Below, in pieces: positions 32,866 to 41,647 of a stretch of 64,000 nucleotides of DNA (positions are counted from its first letter, which is position 1; each line of letters begins with the position of its first letter). This DNA comes from Bacteroidia bacterium. GTDB lineage: Bacteria; Bacteroidota; Bacteroidia; Flavobacteriales_D; Cryomorphaceae. The stretch covers positions 744,001-808,000 of the forward strand of contig JAUICL010000002.1 in NCBI GenBank assembly GCA_030427905.1, read 5' to 3'. The translations under genes and the position numbers were made by a program. Below the pieces are notes generated by a model. It was not told the DNA's origin. It searched no databases and saw only the letters and a program-made list of their open reading frames with translations.

Positions 32866-32873
32866 TAGTTTTG
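32866..32873 (+). promoter_or_regulatory. -7 element TAGTTTTG of the 32887 gene
   Basis: TAGTTTTG matches TAnnTTTG and ends 13 bp before the ATG at 32887. A minus-strand TATATTTA at 32855-32862 may serve the divergent small gene. Confidence 0.45.
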
Positions 32874-32886
32874 GAATCATCCATCT

Positions 32887-33570
32887 ATGGTCCCAATTTT
32901 TAATTTGACGTACAAAGTCGTGAAAAGATGTAAGCCAAGTCGATTAAACTTTAAGCTAAGCCATATTCTTCTGATTCTCATAACGCTGTTTTTTGCTGGA
33001 TCCGCGTGTTTCGGCCAAGGTCACATCCACTTACCCGAAGTACACGAAGAGCCAAGGCACCAAGTAGTTTGGGAAAACGACCAATTTAGATTTCTCAATG
33101 TCTACATTCTGCCTGGCGACTCTTCCCTTATGCATATTCACACCACTCCGATAGCATATGTAGCCGCCAAAACGTCTTGTGTTTATATTGAGTACACCGG
33201 TAAAGCCCCAAAGGAAATCACCCTACCCGATGGCTGGACAGGATATGACTTTTACCGTACTGATTCACCTTTTATACACCGCATAGCTCCTTGCCGTGGT
33301 GATACCCTGCACGTGTATGCCATTCAAATGAAAAACGATCCCCCAGAATCAGCTGACAAAAAAGACTTTGAATTTGGTTTTCAAACTCGAATCGTAAGTA
33401 AAGGTGATACGAATTTGAAAGCAAGTAAAATGCCAGTGGTCTTCAAATCAGGATCGGCCACACACACCGAAAAAATACTGGCACCCGGCGTATACATCCT
33501 TCCTTCTGAACTAAAGAATCTTGAAATTACGGGCGAATCCGAATTTTGGGAGATCCTGACAAACAGGTAG
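32887..33570 (+). CDS. Secreted cupin-like protein
   Basis: The 227-residue protein has a basic N terminus and then a signal-like helix (HILLILITLFFAGSACFGQG), giving a mature protein from about residue 45. The mature part reads as a cupin: WENDQFRFLNVYILPGDSSL, MHIHTTPIAYVAAKTS (metal-type HxH), FIHRIAPCRGDTLHVYAIQM. A second, shorter beta region follows. It may bind a metal through MHIHT, but no enzymatic activity can be assigned. Confidence 0.75.
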   Translation: MVPIFNLTYKVVKRCKPSRLNFKLSHILLILITLFFAGSACFGQGHIHLPEVHEEPRHQVVWENDQFRFLNVYILPGDSSLMHIHTTPIAYVAAKTSCVYIEYTGKAPKEITLPDGWTGYDFYRTDSPFIHRIAPCRGDTLHVYAIQMKNDPPESADKKDFEFGFQTRIVSKGDTNLKASKMPVVFKSGSATHTEKILAPGVYILPSELKNLEITGESEFWEILTNR

Positions 33571-33616
33571 TTAAAAACACGAAAATCGGTTTTCAACTGG
33601 CTCAATTTTAATAACT

Positions 33617-33643
33617 TTAATGGGCAAATACCCCATTAATGGG
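33617..33643 (+). promoter_or_regulatory. Palindromic repeat operator before the hemerythrin gene
   Basis: TTAATGGG (33617-33624) is inverted as CCCATTAA (33632-33639), which is itself part of the perfect 12-bp palindrome CCCATTAATGGG (33632-33643). The palindrome ends 1 bp before a TTG that forms the -33 box of a promoter, so it is a plausible regulator site. Confidence 0.5.
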
Positions 33644-33644
33644 A

Positions 33645-33675
33645 TTGATAATGACAAGTGACATGTCTATTTTCA
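33645..33675 (+). promoter_or_regulatory. Promoter of the hemerythrin gene (TTG-N20-TATTTTCA)
   Basis: TTG at 33645-33647 and TATTTTCA at 33668-33675 are 20 bp apart, a good match to the Bacteroidota -33/-7 arrangement. It implies a transcript start near 33682 and a start codon downstream of that point, at 33697 or 33742. Confidence 0.55.
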
Positions 33676-33741
33676 GTTCTTTCAAAAGCATATGTTATGG
33701 CTGCGCATTACTACTCTCTGATCCAGTACCGGGGCAATCGA

Positions 33742-34347
33742 ATGAAGTCTCGTGAAGAAATGATGAAATCGACAATGAACGATGTAAGTGTCGATGAAGG
33801 ATTTTTTGACGATTTAATTTGCTATTTCGACAATCCCCTTAAAGTAGAAGCCAAAGCATTTGAGAAGTATAATATCCAAACGCTGGTATCTTATCTCAAA
33901 GTTTGCCACAGCGACTACTTAAACAAGCAGATTCCCGCCATTTGGCGAAACGTTCAGGAAGTGATCAGGCTTGCTCCTAATCACGAAAAATTTGCCCGCT
34001 ACAGCGCTATCATTTTTCGCTCATTCACGCGGGAGCTCGAGAGTCATTTCAAATTCGAAGAAACGCATCTCTTCCCATATGCTCTAGGCTTGGTAGAGCA
34101 AAATACGAAGCTCTGCAACGCATACAGTTCCAAAAAATTTATCGAAGAGCATCCCGCACACTCCATTGACGCAAAGAAAGTACTGGCTTTTCTAGCCTTG
34201 TTTGAACAAGAGCTTCCCGCAAACTTGCCATTTTCTGTTTTGGTAAAACAGATCACTGAACTGAAGGATGACATGGATCTTCACGAAATGCTCGAAGATT
34301 ACGTGCTAATCCCTAAAATTCAAGAGCTTGAACACTCGACCAATTAA
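33742..34347 (+). CDS. Hemerythrin domain protein
   Basis: From the ATG at 33742 the protein is 201 residues (33697 is an alternative). Four helices carry the di-iron ligands: LKVCHSDYLNKQIPAIW, FTRELESHFKFEETHLFPYA, EHPAHSIDAKKVLAFL, and MDLHEMLEDYVLIPKI, giving the expected His/Glu pattern. Relatives bind oxygen or repair iron-sulfur clusters under nitrosative stress (ScdA/RIC-like C-terminal domain). Here the N-terminal RIC domain is missing. Upstream palindromes suggest regulation. Confidence 0.85.
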   Translation: MKSREEMMKSTMNDVSVDEGFFDDLICYFDNPLKVEAKAFEKYNIQTLVSYLKVCHSDYLNKQIPAIWRNVQEVIRLAPNHEKFARYSAIIFRSFTRELESHFKFEETHLFPYALGLVEQNTKLCNAYSSKKFIEEHPAHSIDAKKVLAFLALFEQELPANLPFSVLVKQITELKDDMDLHEMLEDYVLIPKIQELEHSTN

Positions 34348-34362
34348 CTTCCTTTAATTTAT

Positions 34363-34370
34363 ACCTTTGC
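34363..34370 (+). promoter_or_regulatory. -7 element TACCTTTG before the FkbM gene
   Basis: TACCTTTG matches TAnnTTTG and overlaps an in-frame TTG at 34367, which therefore cannot be the start; the TTG at 34385 or ATG at 34418 is downstream of the predicted transcript start. Confidence 0.5.
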
Positions 34371-34384
34371 CCAAATTTTCTGGG

Positions 34385-35119
34385 TTGAAGGAAAAGGTAA
34401 AGAAATGGCTCCAGCAGATGCTGGGATTTGATAGATACTTGCGAATTTTCGCAAAGTTCAAGATCGCTACCTTGCGATCTGATAAGAAAGAAGGCGATTT
34501 TTTTCACTTTATGACGCTCGTAAAAGACGAAGGGTTAGTTCTGGATATCGGAGCTAATCTTGGCATAATGACCGCCCATTTGGCCAAGCAATTCAAACGG
34601 GCAGAAATCTGGGCATTCGAGCCTATTCCCGACAATTTGCAGGTTCTAAAATCTGTTATCAAAGATCTTCCCAACAGCAATATCAAGCTTTTTGAGCTAG
34701 CCTTGGGCGACAAACCCGGCAAAACCAAAATGGTGCTCCCCGAAGTCGAAGATGTCCAAATGCAAGGGTTGAGTCACGTCGTACACGAGTCTATTACTGA
34801 GTTTAACGATGGTCGATTTTTTGAAGTAGAAGTTGAGACACTAGATCGGATTGTACCCGCAAATCAAAGAGTTTCTGGCATTAAGCTCGATGTCGAAAAT
34901 TTCGAGTACTTCGTTCTGAAAGGTGGTGAGCATACCATTGAAAAACACCACCCCATAATTTACACTGAGCTTTGGGACAATGAGAACCGGGTGAAGTGCA
35001 TGGACTTTCTGGCTGAGAAAAACTACAAGCCGATGTACTTTGATGGAAAACGGCTTCAACTCTTCGCTAACTCAGGCTATAGAGGACAAAACTTCTTTTT
35101 CGTCTACACAGAAAATTAA
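34385..35119 (+). CDS. FkbM-family methyltransferase
   Basis: About 244 residues from a TTG start at 34385, which gives the usual N terminus (KEKVKKWLQQMLGFDRYLRI); an ATG at 34418 is the alternative. The SAM-binding core is GLVLDIGANLGIMTAHLAKQ, followed by AEIWAFEPIPDNLQVLKSVI and KLDVENFEYFVLKGGEHTI. FkbM proteins O-methylate sugars or polyketides. No glycan or polyketide cluster surrounds it, so the acceptor is unknown. Its stop overlaps that of the opposing DUF4421 gene by 4 bp. Confidence 0.87.
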   Translation: MKEKVKKWLQQMLGFDRYLRIFAKFKIATLRSDKKEGDFFHFMTLVKDEGLVLDIGANLGIMTAHLAKQFKRAEIWAFEPIPDNLQVLKSVIKDLPNSNIKLFELALGDKPGKTKMVLPEVEDVQMQGLSHVVHESITEFNDGRFFEVEVETLDRIVPANQRVSGIKLDVENFEYFVLKGGEHTIEKHHPIIYTELWDNENRVKCMDFLAEKNYKPMYFDGKRLQLFANSGYRGQNFFFVYTEN

Positions 35120-36183
35120 GGAATCCGATCGACAATATCCTTCAACTTGGGGCCCATATTGAAGCGCCAAACGTAGTTGAGTCGTATATTTCCAATACCA
35201 AAATTGGCCGATAGGGTTCGATCTGTGCTGCTTGTACTCACTTGATTATTTAATGTGGTCAACCCGAGGTACCACTTGTCTGAATTGTAGCCAATACCAA
35301 ATCGCAAAAAGGCGCCAATATTCAATTGGTTGTCTACTTCGGTTCCTTCATCAGGTCTATGCGCCGTGCTCCGCCCATATCCCAAGTTGAATGTGAGCGA
35401 GGCTGTCGCAAAAAAACCTTGGTTGATCACCAAACTATAGGCGTATCCAAAACTAGGTCCCAAACGCAAGAACGAAATACGAGTGACGGATTGAATATCT
35501 CTGACGTCTTCCGCGTCCATAAAAGAAGGCACAATCGCACTATCTCCTTGAACAAGTCCGTAGTACCCTTCCAACCCAGCCAAAAAACTCCCTGCCGACT
35601 TCAACTGTCGTTCGTTCTGGACAAACGGTGCTCGGTAGGTGAATTTATTGTTGTTGAAGACATAAAAAGCTGTTAGGCCAAAAATCTGTTCATACAAGTC
35701 TGGCCTGACGTAGTAGGGATCAGGATAATCTTCGTCAATGTCTTTGGTATTGTTGAGATAGAGTCCTTTGTAGAATTGGCCGAAAAAATCGATCACCAAC
35801 TTTCGGGAGTACACACGGGTTTGCAAGTCGAGATACTTCGTCTTCCCCTTTCCTTCGTCGGGGTTCAAAAAATCAAAACCGTAGGCCAGGTTCAGTGTGA
35901 AAGCATTGAGCGTAGCCCCGACACCCAGATTCAGCGTTGTATTCGGATCGTACACCAAAAGTGTCTCGGCTTCTCGGTTCTCCAATTCCAAATTGGTGTA
36001 TTTCTGAGAAAAATAGATCCTTGTCGAAACCTGCTCTGGGTATGTTTTGATGTAAGTCGAATCAAATTTCGCCAGATTTTGGATAGCTTTTCCCTGAGCC
36101 AAAACCGCAATCGTACACAGGACCATACTGAAAGACAAAATGGTCTTGCACAAATTTTCTTCGATTCGGTTATTAATCTTCAT
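35116..36183 (-). CDS. DUF4421 outer-membrane family protein
   Basis: The 355-residue protein has a signal peptide (ILSFSMVLCTIAVLAQ) and a long series of amphipathic beta strands ending in an aromatic strand (RLNYVWRFNM). The segments YIKTYPEQVSTRIYFSQKYT, VYDPNTTLNLGVGATLNAFT and GFDFLNPDEGKGKTKYLDLQ match DUF4421, which is predicted to form an outer-membrane barrel in Bacteroidota. Function is unknown. Transcribed alone. Confidence 0.85.
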   Translation of the reverse strand: MKINNRIEENLCKTILSFSMVLCTIAVLAQGKAIQNLAKFDSTYIKTYPEQVSTRIYFSQKYTNLELENREAETLLVYDPNTTLNLGVGATLNAFTLNLAYGFDFLNPDEGKGKTKYLDLQTRVYSRKLVIDFFGQFYKGLYLNNTKDIDEDYPDPYYVRPDLYEQIFGLTAFYVFNNNKFTYRAPFVQNERQLKSAGSFLAGLEGYYGLVQGDSAIVPSFMDAEDVRDIQSVTRISFLRLGPSFGYAYSLVINQGFFATASLTFNLGYGRSTAHRPDEGTEVDNQLNIGAFLRFGIGYNSDKWYLGLTTLNNQVSTSSTDRTLSANFGIGNIRLNYVWRFNMGPKLKDIVDRIP

Positions 36184-36220
36184 TGGGTTCAGCCAAGTCG
36201 TAAAAAGTGAGAGGGCAGTT

Positions 36221-39082
36221 TTAGTTCACCGAAATCTCATCGATAAATATAAAGGTCTCTCCCCCAACTCCCGGATGCCAATCCAAAAGTTTTCCTGGAT
36301 TAGTCATGGTAATGCGCAGCTTCGCGGTTTTCGTTTTTTTGAAATTCTCAAAGACAATTTTCTCAATAGATGAAGACTCTTCTGATCTAGGCTTTTCTCC
36401 CAAATCAATGGTCTCAATCACTTTCCATTTTTCCTTTTCCCAAATGGCGAGTTCTACGTTTTGGGGAAGACCAATCCAGGATTTGATGTCTTTCAATAGC
36501 GATACTTCCACTTTCGTGATTTCGGTTGGAGTTGGGTGAACGAGCTCCACGGTCATATCCTGTCCTTGGACACCGATCCAATCGCCTTTTCGCCAATCGA
36601 GATCACCGTAGATTCCATCAACCAGGGCCGACACTCCGCCTGCGGTGTATTGCGGGTTCATTTCGCCTTCTGTCAGATCGGCTTCCCAGAGCCCGGGTTT
36701 CTTTGTAACCAGTGTTCGGCTAATGTGCCCAGCTTCACCGCTCGTATGATCGACAAAACGCGCCGAAAATGCGGCAGTCTCAGTGATCGTTACGCCATCA
36801 CCTTCCAAATCCACTTCTTGACCTTCGCCATCCAAAATTTCGGTGGTATTGTGGTGTGTGGCGGGTTGGAATACGATTTCAGTTTGATCAGTAAACCTGC
36901 GCGGAGCATTGATTATTGGGGCCGGTAGTACGGATGACTTCATGTCGGTAGAATAGGGTTTTTTAGATCCCCAACCACTCGGTTCAGGTCCGCACTCCAC
37001 GATCCATTCGCCGCCTTTGTGAAACTGTTCGTGAGTGATCCAGTTTTGATCAAAAGGTTCACCATCTACTTGCAAAGACTGGATGTAGGGACCCCTACCT
37101 TTCTTTTTAATCTGAAGGCTGTGTCCATGGGCGAAATCCACTCGCACCGAATCCCAGATCGGTGCCGTCAAGACGTACTCAGGCTTTCCAGGAACGAGGG
37201 GATAAATACCCATACTAGCCATAATATACCAAGCGCTCATCTGCCCGCAGTCTTCATTTCCCGAAAGTCCATCGGGAGCGTTTTGGTAGAATTTCTCAAT
37301 GATTTCATGAACCCGCGCCTGCCCTTTCCACGGGCTGTGGGTAGCGTTGTAGAGAAATGCAATATGATGGCTAGGCTCATTGCCGTGCGCGTATTGGCCA
37401 ATCAGTCCAGTAATGTCGGCTTGATCACGGCCTGTGGTTTCAGATGGCTGCACAAAAAGCGAATCTAAGTTGGCTTCGAGACGCTGACGTCCTTTCTCTA
37501 CATGGCCATCACCGAGCAATCGCATCCACCCATCGAGATCGTGCACTGGCGAAAAACTGTATTGCCAAGCATTGGCTTCGGTGAAGTGCGAGTTGACTTC
37601 ACGTGGGTTGGTCAATTCGAGAAAATCGCCATTGTCGCGTGGTCTCACCAAGCCCGAACTTAGTTCAGTCACCGAACGGTAAGCAGATGACCGGTATCGG
37701 TAGGTGTTGGCGAGATCTTCATCACCGAAATGCTCAGCCGTCCAAGCAATGCAAGCATCGTCGTAGGCATACTCGAGTGTTTTTGAAACTGATTCTGACT
37801 CATCTTGAATCGATAGAAAACCGTATTTCCTGTATTCATCCAGTCCAAAAAGTGATGCTTTAGCCGTCTGATCCATGGCGTTTAGAAGCCGATCAGGATC
37901 GTCTATTTTATACCCCTTGGCCACGGCATCGGCCAGTACCGAAACGCTGTGGTAGCCAATCATACAATTGGTCTCGTTGGCAGCTAGTTCCCAGATAGGT
38001 AGGCGGCCATACTGATCAAACTGGTCGAGCATAGTCGCGATAAAGTCGGCCGTGCGCTTCGGCTGCGTAATGGCATAGAATGGGTGCGCTGTGCGATAGG
38101 TATCCCAAAGCGAAAAAATGGTGTAGTGATTGTGGTCGGGATCCTGATGGATCTTGTCGTCCATTCCACGATACCTTCCATCCACATCGCTCCACATATT
38201 TGGTACTGAATAGGCGTGATAAAGCGCAGTCGCAAAAATAGTTCGATCATCATCAGACCCACCCCAAACTTCGGTTTTATACAATTCTTTATTCCACATA
38301 GCATGCGTACGTTCCACTTGTCTGGCAAAGGTTTCTCGCTCTGTCTTCAGGTTTTTACCTGCGCCTTCTTCATCACATCCACTAAGGCCTACCTGCATCT
38401 CGATAGGTGTGTCTATCACCCCAAAGTCCAAAATCCAGGTGCCCTTCACTGAACCAGGTTTCACTTCAAAAGGCAAATTGGTGACTCCTGCAAAGTGTAC
38501 TTTCTGATTCGTAGCCCAAGCTTCGCTGTATCGGTGTCCCGAAAAACTCGTGTCTGAGTGAGCTTCGAACTTCATTGATGTGGCTTTGTCGCGATGAAGA
38601 AGATCGAGAAAGAGCAAAGCACGCTCACCCTTCGGAAACTCATAGCGGTGAATTCCAGTCCTGGTACTTGCTGTGAACGAGCAAATTACTCCATTGGCCA
38701 ATGTTACTCGGTACACCCCTGCTTCGGCTGACTCATCGGCTTTGTTGAAAGGGATCGCTTCATTCACGACAGCTCCAGACTCGCTTGTGATGGGACGAAA
38801 CAAAATATCACCATAATCTGATACCCCTGTACCACTCAAGTGGGTATGCGAAAAGCCATAAATAGCTGTATCGGTGTAGTGGTAGCCACTGCATCCATCC
38901 CAGCCGGTAAGGCGCGTATCTGGGCCAAGCTGTACCAAACCAAATGGTGCCGTAGCAGCCGGGTGCGTGTGTCCATGCCCTCCTGTACCGATGAATGGAT
39001 TGACGTTTTTGATATTGATTTGGGCGCCACTAAATAGGCAGAGAGCAGCAAAAAATGCGGTCAGCAAGAGTCCTTTCTTCAT
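36221..39082 (-). CDS. GH92 family alpha-mannosidase
   Basis: The 953-residue secreted protein (signal KKGLLLTAFFAALCLFSGAQ) belongs to glycoside hydrolase family 92. The N-terminal VNPFIGTGGHGHTHPAATAP and PFGLVQLGPDTR, and the catalytic-domain motif GNEDCGQMSAWYIMASMGIY near residue 610, are diagnostic. Residues 750-953 form additional beta domains, including a discoidin/CBM32-like end. The family cleaves alpha-1,2/1,3/1,4-mannose linkages from yeast mannan or N-glycans, using calcium. No susC/susD pair is near, so this is a solitary enzyme and not part of a visible utilisation locus. Confidence 0.94.
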   Translation of the reverse strand: MKKGLLLTAFFAALCLFSGAQINIKNVNPFIGTGGHGHTHPAATAPFGLVQLGPDTRLTGWDGCSGYHYTDTAIYGFSHTHLSGTGVSDYGDILFRPITSESGAVVNEAIPFNKADESAEAGVYRVTLANGVICSFTASTRTGIHRYEFPKGERALLFLDLLHRDKATSMKFEAHSDTSFSGHRYSEAWATNQKVHFAGVTNLPFEVKPGSVKGTWILDFGVIDTPIEMQVGLSGCDEEGAGKNLKTERETFARQVERTHAMWNKELYKTEVWGGSDDDRTIFATALYHAYSVPNMWSDVDGRYRGMDDKIHQDPDHNHYTIFSLWDTYRTAHPFYAITQPKRTADFIATMLDQFDQYGRLPIWELAANETNCMIGYHSVSVLADAVAKGYKIDDPDRLLNAMDQTAKASLFGLDEYRKYGFLSIQDESESVSKTLEYAYDDACIAWTAEHFGDEDLANTYRYRSSAYRSVTELSSGLVRPRDNGDFLELTNPREVNSHFTEANAWQYSFSPVHDLDGWMRLLGDGHVEKGRQRLEANLDSLFVQPSETTGRDQADITGLIGQYAHGNEPSHHIAFLYNATHSPWKGQARVHEIIEKFYQNAPDGLSGNEDCGQMSAWYIMASMGIYPLVPGKPEYVLTAPIWDSVRVDFAHGHSLQIKKKGRGPYIQSLQVDGEPFDQNWITHEQFHKGGEWIVECGPEPSGWGSKKPYSTDMKSSVLPAPIINAPRRFTDQTEIVFQPATHHNTTEILDGEGQEVDLEGDGVTITETAAFSARFVDHTSGEAGHISRTLVTKKPGLWEADLTEGEMNPQYTAGGVSALVDGIYGDLDWRKGDWIGVQGQDMTVELVHPTPTEITKVEVSLLKDIKSWIGLPQNVELAIWEKEKWKVIETIDLGEKPRSEESSSIEKIVFENFKKTKTAKLRITMTNPGKLLDWHPGVGGETFIFIDEISVN

Positions 39083-39142
39083 GCTTCAAAAATAGCCGAA
39101 TGTTTCAGATCGGAGCCCCCACAAGTTGGAAGTGGCTTGGTG

Positions 39143-39970
39143 TCATTCCACATTTCCAAAAATACGTGTGAATTTTTCTGGGATTTGGGAATGGACTTCC
39201 ACCCACTCACCCGAGATTGGATGTTTGAATCTCACCGACTTGGCGTGCAGATAGAGACCCTTGCCATTGAGTATCAAACCATCGATAAAGTAGGTTTTGT
39301 CGCCAAGAATGGGGTGACCTAAACCGTGTAAATGCTTGCGAATCTGGTGTCGTCGGCCCGTTTTGGGATTGAGCTCAATCAGGCTCAAATACTTAAACCG
39401 CGGAGATTCTACTAGGCCAAGCCGTTTAAAAGTTGTCTCCGACGGTTTTCCGTCTACAAGTGCTTTGATGACTCCCTTTTCAGATAATTCACCAATACTC
39501 ACTGCCCAATACGTTTTATCGACTTTCTTATCGGCAAAGAGCATATTGAGATCCCGGATGACTGTACTTGTTTTCCCAACCACCAAAACGCCAGAAGTGG
39601 CGTAGTCCAAACGGTGTACAGGCTGGGGAAGAATGGCGTCAAGAGCATTGCTGGCCGCTAGATTTCTCGGGAGAGCATTGGCGATCGTTTTACGCCTGTT
39701 TCCACTCACTTCTATTCCAGCGGGCTTTTCTATGACTGCGAGAAACTCATCTTCGAACAAAACGCGCAAAGGAAAGTCAAAATCCGTGCTAGGGGTATCG
39801 GGGATGGAAAGTTGGATCGCTTCACCTCCAGTAATGTAGGTAGCTGTGGTGGCCACATGCCCATTGACTTGGACACAGTCTTTCTTTATGACTTTTTTCC
39901 ATGCCGACTTGGTGGCCGCAGCCAGAAACACCCCCACTCCATACTCCTGCAGTCGTACGGGAGCTGACAA
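39143..39970 (-). CDS. RluA-family pseudouridine synthase
   Basis: The 275-residue protein shows an N-terminal S4 domain (AWKKVIKKDCVQVNGHVATT) and the RluA catalytic core: PQPVHRLDYATSGVLVVGKT with the active-site Asp in HRLD, and a C-terminal PKTGRRHQIRKHLHGLGHPI, ILGDKTYF. It converts uridine to pseudouridine in rRNA or tRNA. The start is a TTG at 39970; there is no better ATG. The VOC gene ends 42 bp upstream on the same strand. Confidence 0.92.
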   Translation of the reverse strand: MSAPVRLQEYGVGVFLAAATKSAWKKVIKKDCVQVNGHVATTATYITGGEAIQLSIPDTPSTDFDFPLRVLFEDEFLAVIEKPAGIEVSGNRRKTIANALPRNLAASNALDAILPQPVHRLDYATSGVLVVGKTSTVIRDLNMLFADKKVDKTYWAVSIGELSEKGVIKALVDGKPSETTFKRLGLVESPRFKYLSLIELNPKTGRRHQIRKHLHGLGHPILGDKTYFIDGLILNGKGLYLHAKSVRFKHPISGEWVEVHSQIPEKFTRIFGNVE

Positions 39971-40012
39971 TTGGGGTACCTTATGAATCTCTGTGGTAGA
40001 AATAGATAAGGA

Positions 40013-40384
40013 TTAGACGTGCTGATCGATCAAAATGGCATTTCCATCTGGGTCGATCATGGTTATGCTCTCGGGGCCTGTTGTCGATTCATCGGCCTTT
40101 TTCATCAAGTTTACACCTTGCTCAGTCAGACGCTTCTGAATTTCGCGCACATCGGCAAAAGAATCGAGCGCTTTGGCATCAGTGTCCCAACCTGGGTTGA
40201 AAGTGAGAATATTTCCTTCAAACATTCCTTGAAACAAGCCGACCAAGGCATCACCGTTCTTCATAATGAGATAATTGCGCTCTAGCGCTCCGGCAAAGAC
40301 TTCGAATCCTAGTTTTTCATAAAACGCCTTGGAAGCGTTGATATCCTTAACACTAAGGCTTACTGAAAATGCACCTAATTTCAT
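40013..40384 (-). CDS. VOC (glyoxalase/bleomycin resistance-like) family protein
   Basis: The 123-residue protein has the two beta-alpha-beta-beta-beta modules of the vicinal oxygen chelate superfamily: FSVSLSVKDINASKAFYEKL, LGFEVFAGAL, and the C-terminal ESITMIDPDGNAILIDQHV. Substrate is unknown. A possible -7 element (TACCTTTA) lies at 40404-40411 on the minus strand, 20 bp before the ATG. The pseudouridine synthase gene follows on the same strand. Confidence 0.9.
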   Translation of the reverse strand: MKLGAFSVSLSVKDINASKAFYEKLGFEVFAGALERNYLIMKNGDALVGLFQGMFEGNILTFNPGWDTDAKALDSFADVREIQKRLTEQGVNLMKKADESTTGPESITMIDPDGNAILIDQHV

Positions 40385-40447
40385 ATTACGGGGTTTTTAG
40401 GTATAAAGGTAGGGAAGAATTCTGATCAAGCGGGATGTATGAACTCC

Positions 40448-41362
40448 CTAACGAGCGTTCCTTATTTGCCTCGCTGCATTGGATGAAGGGTGGTTCTTCA
40501 GCACCGATTCGATGTATTCATTCGGAACGGCAATCAGGTTTCCGTCCGACCACTCAGCTCCGCGCTTACGCAGACTATAAGTAGGTTTTCGGAAGAAATA
40601 CATGACAACCGTATCTGAAATAAAATGGAAAAATGTATAGTCGTTTGGAAACAGACTCAGATTATCTCTCGACCCGGCATCGCGTTCGTTTTGCGACCAT
40701 TCAAAAAATACCACGGGACGAGATTTCTCCAGGGTTTTCTTTAGTCCTTTTAAAACGAAAGGTTCAAATCCTTCGGTATCGATTTTAATAAAATCTACCT
40801 TCTCAATCTTGTTTTCAGCGAGCAGTTCATCTCCATTTCGTATTGGCAGATCAATAGATTCCCGACTGTGTTCGGTACTTATAAAACTTCCCGTTCCTGT
40901 GTTGTGTCCAGGTGGCTTCGCGTATTGAGCCGTTTCGTTTCTTTCGCCGAGTGCGCACTTAAACAAGGTGACATTTGTAAGCTGATTGTCGGCTATTTTT
41001 TGCTCTAGCTTTTGCGAAACCTTCATAAACGGCTCAAAACTCAAAACGCGAAGCGCCCGCATAGCCGAAAACAAGGTATGGTGACCAATATTTGCCCCAA
41101 CATCCATCAAAACAGGCTTCTCCATTGGCTCAAGGAAGTCTTCAAAAAACCGAAGCTCTTCTCCGCAATAAGCGCCGTAATAGTAAACGCTCCAATCAAT
41201 AAAGGTGTCGAAATTACCTCGGTATGTAGCGCCATAAAATGGAACTACGAAGTCTTCTGACTCCGATGTATCGGGATTGTGTTGGTTTCTAATAATCCGG
41301 TCTCTAACACCGAATCTAAGCCAGGAAAGGTGGCCGAGTTTCTGCAAGATTTTTCGTTTCAT
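40448..41362 (-). CDS. FkbM-family methyltransferase
   Basis: The 304-residue protein has the FkbM core: LMDVGANIGHHTLFSAMRAL, LSFEPFMKVSQKLEQKIADN, FIKIDTEGFEPFVLKGLKKT, and RPVVFFEWSQNE. It is a SAM-dependent O-methyltransferase family; acceptor unknown. It is only distantly similar to the FkbM protein at 34.4 kb. A 25-codon open frame directly upstream overlaps its ATG by ATGA and may couple translation. No sugar-biosynthesis genes are adjacent. Confidence 0.87.
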   Translation of the reverse strand: MKRKILQKLGHLSWLRFGVRDRIIRNQHNPDTSESEDFVVPFYGATYRGNFDTFIDWSVYYYGAYCGEELRFFEDFLEPMEKPVLMDVGANIGHHTLFSAMRALRVLSFEPFMKVSQKLEQKIADNQLTNVTLFKCALGERNETAQYAKPPGHNTGTGSFISTEHSRESIDLPIRNGDELLAENKIEKVDFIKIDTEGFEPFVLKGLKKTLEKSRPVVFFEWSQNERDAGSRDNLSLFPNDYTFFHFISDTVVMYFFRKPTYSLRKRGAEWSDGNLIAVPNEYIESVLKNHPSSNAARQIRNAR

Positions 41363-41436
41363 AGCTGATCGCCTTCAATCATTATAGCTTGTCTGTTCAG
41401 CTCGATCAACCTAGTGATATTCAACACATCTGCCAT
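41359..41436 (-). CDS. Possible 25-codon leader ORF before the FkbM gene
   Basis: An ATG at 41436 opens a frame reading MADVLNITRLIELNRQAIMI to a TGA that overlaps the FkbM ATG (ATGA). Overlapping stop/start pairs in this window usually mean translational coupling. It is short and could be chance. Confidence 0.3.
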   Translation of the reverse strand: MADVLNITRLIELNRQAIMIEGDQL

Positions 41437-41446
41437 TCGAGCTTCT

Positions 41447-41542
41447 TTACTCAAGATCAATTTCAGCACGCATAGGGTACTCAAACTTCACCCGTTCCGC
41501 AAAATACAGAAAACGAAAGTATTGTGCTGGAATATTTTGGTT
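41447..41542 (-). other. Coding-like fragment in the 41.4-41.6 kb gap
   Basis: A 31-codon stretch without a start reads IPAQYFRFLYFAERVKFEYP and ends at a TAA at 41447. Its composition looks coding (aromatic-rich), so it may be the tail of a deleted gene. I see nothing else in the 285-bp gap between 41363 and 41647. Confidence 0.25.
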
Positions 41543-41647
41543 TTACCAGAGTTGTATGTGCTTCGAAAGTGGTTGTGAATCAGTATAAAGCTCCAAGTAC
41601 CTTCCCGGTCACTGTCCGGTAATCATCTCATTCATCTAAAAAAAAGA

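Noticed and set aside
33643-33656. FNR-like site TTGATAATGACAA before the hemerythrin gene
   Set aside because: Half-site spacing and second half-site do not match TTGATnnnnATCAA.
34367-34384. TTG at 34367 as start of the first FkbM gene
   Set aside because: It lies inside the TACCTTTG promoter element, upstream of the predicted transcript start.
36526-37468. Plus-strand frames inside the GH92 gene
   Set aside because: Antisense shadows; GH92 motifs on the minus strand are unambiguous.
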